NCBI GenBank assembly: GCA_903904545.1
Contig: CAIVDB010000121.1
Span: forward strand, 1 to 20,348
Source of the DNA: an uncultured bacterium
Lineage (GTDB): Bacteria; Patescibacteria; JAEDAM01; Absconditabacterales; Absconditicoccaceae
Length of the DNA: 20,348 bases
Direction: 5' to 3'
In this document: one piece after another, positions 8,996 through 16,364 of the stretch
Layout: each line of letters opens with the position of its first letter
How positions within the stretch are numbered: position 1 is the stretch's first letter
Notes under the pieces: model-generated
The model's database searches: none
Seen by the model: only the letters and a program-made list of their open reading frames with translations
What the model was told of the DNA's origin: nothing
Program-made: the position numbers and the translations under genes

Positions 8996-9038
8996 TAGTA
9001 AGTATTAAGTATCAAGATTTAAGTAAGCACTTACTACT
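8994..9038. repeat. Inverted repeat overlapping the dnaJ stop codon
   Basis: AGTAGTAAGT (8994-9003) is the exact reverse complement of ACTTACTACT (9029-9038), with a 25-base loop. It might stabilise the dnaJ 3' end. No T-tract follows, so it is not called a terminator. Confidence 0.5.
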
Positions 9039-9065
9039 CACTACTTTATACTTTATACTCATAAA

Positions 9066-9611
9066 ATGTCTGTCAAGATTACTTATTTCGTTCATGGAAC
9101 AACGATTGATAATGAGGAGAAGAGATCTTCTGGATGGAATGATGCTGTACTTTCTGAAAAATGAATCCAACAATCTTTAGATCTACCCAATCAATTAGAT
9201 GGGAAGACTTTTGATGTTGTCTTCTCTTCAGATCTTTCAAGAGCGATGAAGTCAGCAGAATTAGCTTTTGGAAACAAGACTCCAATCCTCCATGATGCAA
9301 GACTCAGAGAATGTAATTATGGCGATTTCAATGCACAAGATTCCGCTATTGTAGAACCCTTACAAGAACAATATATTTCTACTAGATTCCCAAATGGAGA
9401 AAGTTATGAAGACGTTAAAGCAAGAATACAAGATTTTCTTGTCTTTTTGAAGAAGAATTATGATGGAAAACATATCGCTATTGTTGCCCATAAAGTACCC
9501 CAATTGGCACTTGATGTTCTTTTGAAAAATAAAACTCAAGAGCAAGCTTTCGCTGAAGACTGGAGAAAAACCAAGGCTCGGAGACCAGGCTGGGAGTATG
9601 AAATAGATTAA
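9066..9611 (+). CDS. Histidine phosphatase superfamily protein with altered catalytic motif
   Basis: The 181-residue product follows the phosphoglycerate-mutase-like fold. It has N-terminal KITYFVHGTTIDNEEKRSSG, then FSSDLSRAMKSAELAF, RLRECNYGDF (compare LREIDFGEW), FPNGESYEDVKAR and HIAIVAHKVPQLALDVLL. The canonical RHG is VHG here: His10 is kept but the preceding Arg is Val9. The second catalytic His142 is kept, but its usual Gly neighbour is Lys. One TGA-Gly (SEKGIQ) is at residue 33. The altered motif may mean a changed phosphatase substrate or a non-phosphatase role; I do not assign a substrate. It is 70 bases after dnaJ and ends at its own terminator. Confidence 0.8.
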
Positions 9612-9625
9612 ATATATTACAAAAT

Positions 9626-9652
9626 GGAGTGGTCGATATCGCTCCTTTTTTT
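9626..9652 (+). terminator. Rho-independent terminator of the phosphatase gene
   Basis: GGAGTGGT pairs with ATCGCTCC around a CGAT loop (two G-T pairs), followed directly by seven T. It lies 14 bases after the stop codon. Confidence 0.8.
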
Positions 9653-9671
9653 GAAATAAAAAGAATGATGT

Positions 9672-9707
9672 CCTCCTTCTCTGAAGGAGGGGGACCACGA
9701 CAGTGGT
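9672..9707. repeat. REP-like double hairpin
   Basis: CCTCCTTC-TCT-GAAGGAGG (9672-9690) is followed by ACCAC-GACA-GTGGT (9694-9707). A further CCCTCTGTCC...AAAGGGAG stretch (9738-9773) has similar GC-rich style. This looks like a dispersed palindromic intergenic element between the convergent phosphatase and membrane-protein genes. Confidence 0.6.
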
Positions 9708-9790
9708 GGAGGATTTTATTAAGGTAGATTTAAATCCCTCTGTCCTGTCGGACTTCTCACTTTACAAAGGGAGACATCAAGTATTTTATC

Positions 9791-10306
9791 TTATCGAAAC
9801 AATCTATACACAAACAAAGTAATCACGGACAAACACCATCCGTAAATATTCGTGAAAGCTTTCAGATTTGTTCGTTTTTTTCTTTTCTTTTCTATCGTAG
9901 TCCATTGCGCAGCATCGACAATAGCAGTGCCTAAGCTGCTTTCTATCTTCTGGATCTCTTGTTTGATCTCGGCATGATGAGCTAAATAATTTTTGGGAGT
10001 CTGGTCAAATAGTATGGTAATGCCTTTTTCCTGGCTGGTAGTCGTACTTTTTTGTTGTGCCTTGGCAACGAGGTATCGAAGAGTATCATAGTCCAAAGTC
10101 AGTGCAATTGTCCTCTTGAGCAGAGCCTTACGAAGTGACTTATGAAGAGGGATAAAGACGATAAGGACGATGAGATAAATCCCGATAATGATCAAGACAA
10201 CCTTGGCTACTTCATCAGAAAGTCCGGTGATATTTGCGAAAATATGCATAAGCCAAGCGCCGGTAGTTTGGAGTCGAGTAAGGGTAGATTGAAGTCGAAT
10301 GGGCAT
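9791..10306 (-). CDS. Hypothetical membrane protein, 171 aa
   Basis: I do not recognise the family. A strong membrane helix lies at about residues 34-55 (AKVVLIIIGIYLIVLIVFIP), preceded by an amphipathic start and followed by a basic segment (HKSLRKALLKR). The middle is a soluble, polar stretch with likely coiled coil (HHAEIKQEIQKIESSLG) and a basic KKRKKR patch. A second hydrophobic segment lies at the C-terminus (IYGWCLSVITLFVYRLF). The frame has no TGA codon and ends in TAA. The gene is convergent with the phosphatase gene across a palindromic repeat. The next minus-strand gene upstream ends in a terminator, so this gene is probably transcribed separately. Confidence 0.65.
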   Translation of the reverse strand: MPIRLQSTLTRLQTTGAWLMHIFANITGLSDEVAKVVLIIIGIYLIVLIVFIPLHKSLRKALLKRTIALTLDYDTLRYLVAKAQQKSTTTSQEKGITILFDQTPKNYLAHHAEIKQEIQKIESSLGTAIVDAAQWTTIEKKRKKRTNLKAFTNIYGWCLSVITLFVYRLFR

Positions 10307-10413
10307 AGGAAGAGAATTGAGAATGTAAAATTAAAAACTCAGAATGAAGGATTTTTTGTGAAGATAAAATTATATATATACTTTCTCCCAAGATATTCAA
10401 TCATTTACACCAA

Positions 10414-10447
10414 ACAAAAAAGAATGGATTCAAAATAAACCCATTCT
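10414..10447 (-). terminator. Rho-independent terminator of the 81-aa membrane protein gene
   Basis: On the minus strand AGAATGG pairs with CCATTCT around a 13-base loop, followed by a run of six T and then G. It lies 23 bases after the TAG of the upstream minus-strand gene. Confidence 0.75.
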
Positions 10448-10470
10448 CTTCTTAAATAATATCACTTATT

Positions 10471-10716
10471 CTAGCCTGCTTTGGGATTGTATGTATATCC
10501 CTGTTTGTTCATATAAAGAATATACATTCTCGTTCCTGCCAAAAAAAGCGAAGAAAACATAAACAGTCCGAATAGCATCCCCATTCCTATTTGGAAGTTT
10601 GCTTCTGGACTAAAGAAGTTAGCAGGTTGTGGTCCTCTTCTTGCGATAATGGCTATGCCTATCGCTACAAGAAATAATGCCACAGAAATGATCTGATACT
10701 TAATTTCTTTTTTCAT
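10471..10716 (-). CDS. Small two-helix membrane protein, 81 aa
   Basis: Family not recognised. Two hydrophobic segments are visible, at about residues 8-25 (QIISVALFLVAIGIAII) and 43-66 (IGMGMLFGLFMFSSLFLAG), joined by a short loop ARRGPQPANFFSPEAN. The C-terminus is polar and Tyr-rich (YMNKQGYTYNPKAG). No TGA is used and the stop is TAG. A good promoter and a terminator flank it, so it looks like a single-gene transcript. The function is unknown. Confidence 0.7.
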   Translation of the reverse strand: MKKEIKYQIISVALFLVAIGIAIIARRGPQPANFFSPEANFQIGMGMLFGLFMFSSLFLAGTRMYILYMNKQGYTYNPKAG

Positions 10717-10738
10717 TTTTTTATGTATTTAGACTCCA

Positions 10739-10766
10739 CTTATATTTATTTTTACATAAAAGTCAA
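10739..10766 (-). promoter_or_regulatory. Sigma70-type promoter for the 81-aa membrane protein
   Basis: On the minus strand TTGACT and TATAAG are separated by 16 bases, placing transcription start about 15 bases before the ATG at 10716. Confidence 0.65.
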
Positions 10767-10806
10767 TCTCCTTTTAATGAAGATATTTTTCGTCTATTTA
10801 TTGTAA

Positions 10807-10827
10807 GGAACGGTTTTAAACTGTTCC
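10807..10827. repeat. 21-base near-perfect palindrome
   Basis: GGAACGGTTT and AAACTGTTCC flank a single central T, with one G/T mismatch. It is near the 3' end of tilS. A T-run is missing on either side, so a terminator role is uncertain. Confidence 0.5.
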
Positions 10828-10830
10828 CTG

Positions 10831-10855
10831 TCTACCGACAGACAAGCCTACGAAG
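10831..10855 (+). repeat. 25-base dispersed repeat, copy 2
   Basis: Starts TCTACCGACAGAC and ends ACGAAG. It abuts the tilS stop codon and aligns gap-free with 7650-7674. Confidence 0.6.
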
Positions 10856-12157
10856 TTAAATCACTTCCTTAAACACGTTCACGATCCTTCCATCCTTCAC
10901 AAGTACCGGTATAAAGTTCCTTCGGAAGAGGGGAATCTTTGCTGTGATGCAATATTGATTTCGCGTCTTATTGTGGTAGCGATCTGTCGATTTTGCAAAT
11001 CTGAGTGATGAACCCAATCGCTCTTGCTTGATGATATTCAAAGTAAAATTGTACCATTTCACTGGTCATAAGGTAAGTATCTTCTTGCTTTTCTCAACGG
11101 ATTTTTCTCGGAAATCGAGGGGTGCAGAGATGACATACTTTTTGCCATGAGCAATGAAAAAATAGGTTCCCTTGATGTACACATAGCCCTGCTCTGCCTT
11201 GGCAAGGAATTTCGTAATCTGATCAATCTGTCCTTGCGAAGTGCTTTTACTCAAGTGAAGTTCTTGAAAAAGTTGTCCTGTCAGTTCCTGAGTCCAGGTC
11301 TTTTTGGTGCAGTGGATCTCATAGGCAGCGCTTGCTTTCCAGAGATCACAGGTAGGAACTTTGTGGAGTAAACTCACTTGTGGCGTGAGGATATTTTGGA
11401 TACTCATATATAAGGTATCTAGACTTTGCTGGAAGGTATTGGTGTTTGGACTCTTATTGTGTGAAAGATTGTAGAGCTCGGGAAGGACTTGGTTTCTGAG
11501 AAGATTTCTTTTGCTGGTCGTCGTATCGTCATTGGTCTGATCTCGAACATAAGGAATTTTGGCTTGAGCACAGAGCTCTTGAATATGTGATTTAGACAAA
11601 TGCAATAATGGTCTCATCACTTCACAAGGAAGTAAGTGGTGCTTTTCTTTCTCTCCCATTGCGAGAAATCCCTTGAGATGAGCGCCACGCAAAAGGTTGA
11701 GAAATGAGGTTTCGATACGATCCGTTAAATTATGTCCTAATAATACTCCCTCTACCTTGTATTTTTTCGCTAATGTAGCAAAGGATTGATATCTTCGTTT
11801 TCTTAAACTTTCTTCTGTATGTGTAGCAAGTTTTTCTTTCCTAGTAACGATTTCCACGCGACATTCTGACAAAAACGTTTGGACAAATTCAGCTTCTTTT
11901 TTGTTTTCAGGTCTCGTAGTATGATTACAATGTATAAAAATCAGATTTTGTAAATCCCTTTTTTCTTGGACATAAAAGTGGTAAAGGGTGACCGCTAGGA
12001 GCATACTATCAGGACCCCCGCTTACCGCTACAAGATAAGTTTTATTAGGTAGTAATTGGCTTTTGTAAAAATCAACAACTGAGCTAAGTGCAGAAAAAGA
12101 CGCCTTAGGGAAGACGATATCGTGAATTTTGGGAGCTACTGATCCCCTCTTTTTCAT
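10856..12157 (-). CDS. tilS: tRNA(Ile)-lysidine synthase
   Basis: TilS modifies C34 of the AUA-reading tRNA-Ile to lysidine using ATP and lysine. The 433-residue product carries the PP-loop SGGPDS at residues 46-51 (LVAVSGGPDSMLLAVTLYHF), then the family's HCNHTTRPENKKEAEFV, LRKRRYQSFATLAKKY, GHNLTDRIETSFLNLLRG, RPLLHLSKSHIQELC and RDQTNDDTTTSKRNLLR. At residue 364 (11066-11068) a TGA-Gly must be read through to join the main body to the C-terminal TilS domain, which ends IPLFRRNFIPVLVKDGRIV. Standard-code calling cuts that domain off. Length is typical. The stop is TAA. It is divergent from the YceD gene and they share a 74-base promoter region. Confidence 0.93.
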
Positions 12158-12168
12158 GCGAATAAAAT

Positions 12169-12196
12169 TTGCAAAATAAAGGAATTTTTCTATACT
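12169..12196 (+). promoter_or_regulatory. Candidate promoter in the tilS / YceD divergent region
   Basis: TTGCAA and TATACT are separated by 16 bases (+ strand). A second TATACT lies 21 bases further at 12212-12217, and its complement contributes a TATAAT-like hexamer for tilS on the minus strand, so the opposing promoters would overlap. Which -10 is used cannot be decided here; the second would leave a leader of under 10 nt. Confidence 0.45.
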
Positions 12197-12231
12197 TAAG
12201 CTATGTTTTATTATACTATTTTTTTGGACAA

Positions 12232-12732
12232 ATGAAAGACAAAAAGTTCCTGGTCAAGATTTCAGACCTCTTGAATGAAACAGGAAGAAGCGATGACATT
12301 AGCTTCGATCACAAATTTGTAGACCAATTCCCTACCGTGACTGAGGAGGGAATCTCTGGAACTCTCTCTTTGCAAGGAGTCGATGAAAATTCCCTTTTAG
12401 GAACCTTACAAGATATCCACTGTCAGATCGACGAAACCTGCGACTCTTGTGGAGCAGCTTATGTAAGGACGGTAGATATGCCTGAGTATATTGCGAGATT
12501 TGTCACCAAAGGAAGTCTGACTCCTGAGGAACAAGAAGTTGCTGAAGAAGCTATTCTTTTGATCAACGATAAGGACAATTCTATCGATATCGAAGAGATG
12601 ATCACTCAAGCCATTTTACTCAATGATCCCTTTGTCAAACGTTGTCCTAAATGCGAAAAGAAAATAGCAGAGACAGAAGATGAAGAAGATTGGGGAACCT
12701 TTGGAAGTACAGGAAATATACAATTTAGTTAA
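12232..12732 (+). CDS. YceD/DUF177 family protein
   Basis: The 166-residue acidic protein has the family layout: an N-terminal part with KFLVKISDLL, a central beta-rich segment (GISGTLSLQG), a CxxC pair C70/C73 (CDSCGAAYVRTVDMPEY) and a second CxxC pair C138/C141 (RCPKCEKK) near the C-terminus. YceD proteins are linked to 23S rRNA accumulation and are usually next to rpmF (ribosomal protein L32). Here a terminator follows directly, and no L32 gene is present. I chose the ATG at 12232 because the longer frame to 12169 adds a hydrophobic stretch overlapping the promoter. There are no TGA codons among about 11 glycines. Confidence 0.8.
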   Translation: MKDKKFLVKISDLLNETGRSDDISFDHKFVDQFPTVTEEGISGTLSLQGVDENSLLGTLQDIHCQIDETCDSCGAAYVRTVDMPEYIARFVTKGSLTPEEQEVAEEAILLINDKDNSIDIEEMITQAILLNDPFVKRCPKCEKKIAETEDEEDWGTFGSTGNIQFS

Positions 12733-12752
12733 GATATAATAATTTCGAAATG

Positions 12753-12780
12753 AATCTCTCCGCAATGGGGAGATTTTTTT
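12753..12780 (+). terminator. Rho-independent terminator after the YceD gene
   Basis: AATCTCTCC pairs with GGGGAGATT around a GCAAT loop (one mismatch), ending in seven T. Confidence 0.85.
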
Positions 12781-13233
12781 GATTATTCTGATTTCCTCCC
12801 GGGAGCTTATGGTCCATAATCGGCGCATTGTCTGCAATCGACTCTATTTGCTCCCGGGAGGAGATTGCGTCCCATAATTGTCCATTTTTTTCTACTTTTT
12901 CTCGACTATACTTCCCGCGGTTTTGGAGAGCTATGCGTTTCGTCTGCCCTTGGGTGGACATCGATTAGAATGCAGATCCATTCATCAGCCATAGCCTCCC
13001 TAGAAGCCATTTCATTAGATAAACAAAAAATAATATATGCTCAATGTATTTCGGCTGATCAGCGAAATATGAGCGGGGGTTTTGCCTTTCTTGGCAAATT
13101 CCTGGCAACAGAAGCACATTTTATCTCTTTCTTCGCTGATATTCCCAAGAATGAAAAATAAAAATAAAATTATACCTTATACGAAGAAGCACATTAATAA
13201 ACATAATGCATAAACAAATTAATATTTAGTATC
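12781..13233. other. Noncoding, GC-richer block in front of the M23 gene
   Basis: No gene is supported in this 453-base block. It contains the 13-base inverted repeat (12794/12850) and a stretch to about 13130 with visibly higher GC than its neighbours. Short open frames exist on both strands (for example plus 12865-13161 and minus 12961-12725), but they overlap the terminator or each other, have no recognisable domains, and probably are chance or remnants. The last 75 bases before the M23 start are AT-rich and may carry its promoter, but I see neither a clear sigma70 pair nor a Bacteroidetes TAnnTTTG box. Confidence 0.5.
12794..12862. repeat. 13-base perfect inverted repeat around CCCGGG
   Basis: TCCTCCCGGGAGC at 12794-12806 is the exact reverse complement of GCTCCCGGGAGGA at 12850-12862; each arm contains the 10-base palindrome CTCCCGGGAG. 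The 43-base loop holds a smaller hairpin ATTG-TCTG-CAAT. It may be the end of an inserted segment. Confidence 0.65.
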
Positions 13234-14238
13234 ATGAAAAGGATTATTTTATCTTTGACTGTGGCTGCGTTGTTTGCCCTGGTTTCTTGCCAAAAAGATG
13301 ACGATAGAGTAAACGCTCCTCAACAAGCAGGGGCAAGTAGTAACCAGGAGATGATTGAGTCTCCACAAAGTGATGGTGATGATTCTGGAGTATATAAAGA
13401 ATCGTCTATTCCTCTCAAATCGCCTAGTTCCTTTACGGAATATACGGTAAATCCTAAATTTGGTGTTCCAAATTCTACATATTACTATTTCAAAGTGTTT
13501 GACGTCTCTGGTGCTCTTGCCTTATCTGTGAAATTATACGAAAGAGCAACAAACACTACCACGTATCTGTCTATGACCAGAATTGGAAGTAATTGGACAC
13601 TCTCTACTCGTATAGCTAATAATGGCTGGTATGATTGGCGTTATGTTTACAAAGTTAGTAAAGCTAATATTAGTTCCAACGCGTATGTATTATGCAATAC
13701 TAGAAATGTCTTTGTTTCTAACGGGACAAGCTCAATTACCTGGCCATTTGGTGCAGATGGATCAAACTATGATTATCGTTATGGTTGGATAGGAGCCCGT
13801 GAAGGTGGTTGTGGCAGTAGTTGGAATCAGGGTGGTCATCATTATTTTAGTTGTGGAGCTGATGATTCTTATGCAGAAGATTGGAACAAAAACTGTTCTA
13901 CTCCCTATGCTGATTATGGTTCTATTGTTCGTTCTCCTTTGGATGGTAAAGTTGTTCGAGTATTTATCGATTCACCTCAAGACCATAACGGTGGCTATGG
14001 AAATGCTATCGATATACAACAGGAGGCTTCTAATGGCAAAATATTTGTTTTCCGTATTGCTCATCTAAAATATGCTCCACCTTTATCTGTTGGAGTTTGG
14101 GTACGAGCAGGCTCTACCAAAATAGGCAATGTTGGAATGTCTGGAGGAACATCTTCTGCCCCTCATGCTCACTGTGTTTTGTATAATGCAACTAGTGGGT
14201 GCAATACAAAAGCAAAATTTTTGTTGGATGCACGATAG
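13234..14238 (+). CDS. M23-family metallopeptidase lipoprotein, probably acquired from Bacteroidetes
   Basis: The 334-residue product starts with a lipoprotein signal ending LVSC (Cys19), followed by Gln-Lys-Asp-Asp-Asp; an acidic run after the Cys is a Bacteroidetes surface-export habit. A beta-rich region lies at about 65-165. The C-terminal LytM/M23 domain has candidate zinc ligands His202 or His203 (QGGHHYF), Asp216 (YAEDWN), and His311/His313 (SSAPHAHC). It also has the usual RSPLDGKVVRVF, GGYGNAIDI, AHLKY (His277) and VRAGSTKIGNVGMSGG. M23 enzymes cut peptidoglycan crosslinks or bridges. All 31 glycines are GGN with no TGA, unlike its UGA-rich downstream neighbour. The origin is inferred. 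It ends in TAG before a strong terminator. Confidence 0.88.
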   Translation: MKRIILSLTVAALFALVSCQKDDDRVNAPQQAGASSNQEMIESPQSDGDDSGVYKESSIPLKSPSSFTEYTVNPKFGVPNSTYYYFKVFDVSGALALSVKLYERATNTTTYLSMTRIGSNWTLSTRIANNGWYDWRYVYKVSKANISSNAYVLCNTRNVFVSNGTSSITWPFGADGSNYDYRYGWIGAREGGCGSSWNQGGHHYFSCGADDSYAEDWNKNCSTPYADYGSIVRSPLDGKVVRVFIDSPQDHNGGYGNAIDIQQEASNGKIFVFRIAHLKYAPPLSVGVWVRAGSTKIGNVGMSGGTSSAPHAHCVLYNATSGCNTKAKFLLDAR

Positions 14239-14272
14239 AAAATTCATTGCTTTTTTAATAAAAAAATGTACC

Positions 14273-14307
14273 AGCATAGGGAGAGACTTTCTTTTCCTAT
14301 GCTTTTT
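14273..14307 (+). terminator. Rho-independent terminator after the M23 gene
   Basis: AGCATAGG pairs with CCTATGCT over a 15-base loop and is followed by TTTTT. It separates the M23 gene from the lipoprotein gene starting at 14328. Confidence 0.8.
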
Positions 14308-14327
14308 ATCTCTTACTGTCTTTTATC

Positions 14328-14966
14328 ATGAAATTTTTTGTCCTTTTCTTTGTTGGTGTTTGATGTTGTTTGACTGGATGTTCTCAAATGTCCAAAAACA
14401 TTGTTCAAGATAACATAATACCATCTACTTGAATATATTCTAACATAAATTCAGATTTTGAACAAGGTATTTTTACCGGGAATACCTTATCATGATGATT
14501 AATTCAATGAAAGGGGTATTCTGTTGAAATAAGCTGAGGTATTCTTACGTATACAAATCTATTCTCTATATCCATTCCCGAAAATTTATTAATTTGGACT
14601 AATGAGTATCAGTGATCTGAGATAATAAGATTGGATTTCTCTGTAAACACACAACCCGATATCTGGACTCAGTGATATTTTAAGCTTTTTGTAGAACATG
14701 TTCCTGCTCGAAAAAGCTCTTATACCAATAAAGAGAAATGTGTCTCTGGTGAGTATGAAGATGGGGTTATTTCTACAATTACTACAAGCAAAAACATTAA
14801 GCAACAGGAAGTATATCTTACCAATATAAATTTCTCTGCCCAATCTAAAAACCGGGATCAGAGAGATGTTTGTTTTATAAACAATGATATCATTTATACA
14901 CTCTCTATATGATCATACGATAATGTGTTTCTTCAAAAAATAGTTAATTCTTTTGATATACTGTAA
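14328..14966 (+). CDS. Hypothetical lipoprotein, 212 aa, UGA-rich
   Basis: The frame is visible only under code 25: nine TGA codons, more than half of its 17 glycines, including two in a row (LSGGLIQGKG). It starts with a lipoprotein signal: a hydrophobic stretch from MKFFVLFFVGVG to the lipobox LTGC (Cys18). The mature part is polar and beta-rich, with two Cys (KEKCVSGEY and DVCFINND) that could form a disulfide. No known family is recognised. There is a T-rich stretch but no Shine-Dalgarno before the ATG, and a terminator follows immediately. Expected location is the outer face of the membrane. Confidence 0.75.
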
Positions 14967-14968
14967 TA

Positions 14969-14995
14969 AGATATGAGTCCATATCTCCTTTTTTT
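14969..14995 (+). terminator. Rho-independent terminator of the UGA-rich lipoprotein
   Basis: AGATATG-AGTC-CATATCT followed by CC and seven T, two bases after the stop codon. Confidence 0.85.
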
Positions 14996-15066
14996 ATTCT
15001 GTGAATATTTTATATTTTACTTTATTTCTCTCCACTTCTATTAAAGAAAAATACCCTGTTCCATTT

Positions 15067-15151
15067 TTGGTAAAATAGACTTTTTACAATAAGTAGATAT
15101 TGTTATTGTTTTCTATAAGTAATTGCTTATATGTTTTTTGTAAACAAAAAA
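15067..15151 (+). promoter_or_regulatory. Candidate promoter and hairpins before the 137-aa gene
   Basis: A weak TTTTTG/TACAAT pair is visible around 15064-15090. Two hairpins follow close to the start codon: ATAAG-TAATTG-CTTAT (15115-15130) and TTTTTTG-TAAA-CAAAAAA (15134-15151). A TATATT hexamer sits directly before the ATG. Any regulatory role is speculative. Confidence 0.3.
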
Positions 15152-15161
15152 ACTATATTAT

Positions 15162-15575
15162 ATGGAGGATGAAAATTATTTTACGAAATTTCTTTTGGAC
15201 CAAGGTGTTCCAGAAGAAAAACTCCCTAACTATATTAGGGTTAACAAAAAGGATCTCGTACCTATCTTAGATGGATACAAGAAAGAAAACTACTCAAAAT
15301 TTTTTTACATCTTTGTCTGCAATAGTGGACATGATGTAGAATGCCATGCAAATTGCTGGATCTCTTCTGGATGGAACGTCCGCGTCAGTGGCGACAAAGT
15401 GCTTTTGCTCAAAGAAGATTGGACCTTTGATATCTCACAGATCCCTATCTTCAACAATACCATTTTCGTAGTGTCCGCGAGGACCAAAAAGAATGAATCT
15501 GCGTATGAGCGATCTGACTTTGTATGCTTCTCTGCGAATAGACAGAAACTAATTAGAAAATTTTGTTATAACTAA
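15162..15575 (+). CDS. Hypothetical protein, 137 aa
   Basis: Not recognised. It is a soluble protein with an acidic start (MEDENYFTKFLLDQGVPEEKL), a probable helical N-terminal half and a beta-rich middle (FFYIFVCNSGHDVECHANCW; VRVSGDKVLLLKEDWTF). Four of its five Cys lie in the middle and C-terminal parts. No signal or membrane segment is seen. It has five glycines, none TGA, and ends in TAA before a terminator. An alternative ATG at 15170 is in another frame and is rejected. Confidence 0.6.
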   Translation: MEDENYFTKFLLDQGVPEEKLPNYIRVNKKDLVPILDGYKKENYSKFFYIFVCNSGHDVECHANCWISSGWNVRVSGDKVLLLKEDWTFDISQIPIFNNTIFVVSARTKKNESAYERSDFVCFSANRQKLIRKFCYN

Positions 15576-15583
15576 TAATGTAA

Positions 15584-15611
15584 GGGGGAAGTGAAATTCT
15601 TCCCTTTTTTC
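15584..15611 (+). terminator. Rho-independent terminator of the 137-aa gene
   Basis: GGGAAG and CTTCCC pair around TGAAATT, followed by TTTTTTCTTTTT. Confidence 0.8.
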
Positions 15612-15712
15612 TTTTTCTTGTTCTTGGAAGGGAAATGAGTATTCTAGTCTTTAGATAGTTAATTTTCTATTTTGTACGACTTTGTTCTATTTTTAACTAT
15701 TTCCTTTCTCAC

Positions 15713-16348
15713 ATGAAAAAAACACCGCTGATTCTTGTTGTAGCTTTGCTTGTCCTTGCAGGGTGTTCTTCCTCCCCACAAACTGCATCCAATTGTTCTG
15801 GAAGTGCTGATGTAGGATTTTGTCCTGTAGATATCCCGACCACTACTGGAAGTCAAACCGTAGAAGAAGTCTGAAATATGGTGGTACAAGCCCTCAAGAA
15901 AAAGGACCTGCCTACACTTTCTTTATTAGCAGGAAGAGAGGGAATTAGATTTTCTCCCTATGAACATGTAGATCTCAAGCGCGATATTGTTCTTTCCGTA
16001 GAAGAAATCAAAAATGGATTAGCCATCTCAAGATCCTTTACTCGATGATCTTATGACGGTTCTGGTGAGCCTATTGATCTTTGAATTGGACAATACTTCG
16101 AGAAATTTGTCTATGATGTCGACTTCTCCAAAGCACCGGTAATCAATACAAATACTAAGATCCAGAGAGGAAATGTTTTGAATAATATTATCGATGTCTA
16201 TACGGGCAAGCAGGTGATAGAATATTATTTTTCATGATTTGATACTCAATACGAAGGGATCGATCGAAGGAGTCTCAATCTCGTCTTCGATAAACAAGAT
16301 GGTCAATGGAAATTGATCGGCATCATCCATGGACAGTGGACTATTTAG
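15713..16348 (+). CDS. Hypothetical lipoprotein, 211 aa
   Basis: A lipoprotein signal MKKTPLILVVALLVLAGC places the lipid-bearing Cys at residue 18, followed by a Ser/Pro/Thr-rich linker with two more Cys. The mature domain shows an NTF2/SnoaL-like feel (VVQALKKKDLPTLSLLAGREGIRFSP; later LVFDKQDGQWKLIGIIHGQWTI), as in small lipoproteins with a cone-shaped ligand fold, but I cannot confirm the family. Four TGA-Gly codons occur. The start ATG follows a T-rich stretch, and the gene ends in TAG, 16 bases before the next frame. Confidence 0.7.
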
Positions 16349-16364
16349 TTTTTTCTCTTTGTAA

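Noticed and set aside
12865..13161. Plus-strand frame of 98 codons and an overlapping minus-strand frame at 12725-12961
   Set aside because: No domain, no signal and no clear promoter. The minus frame crosses a terminator and its tail enters the YceD gene, so both look like chance frames in foreign-looking noncoding DNA.
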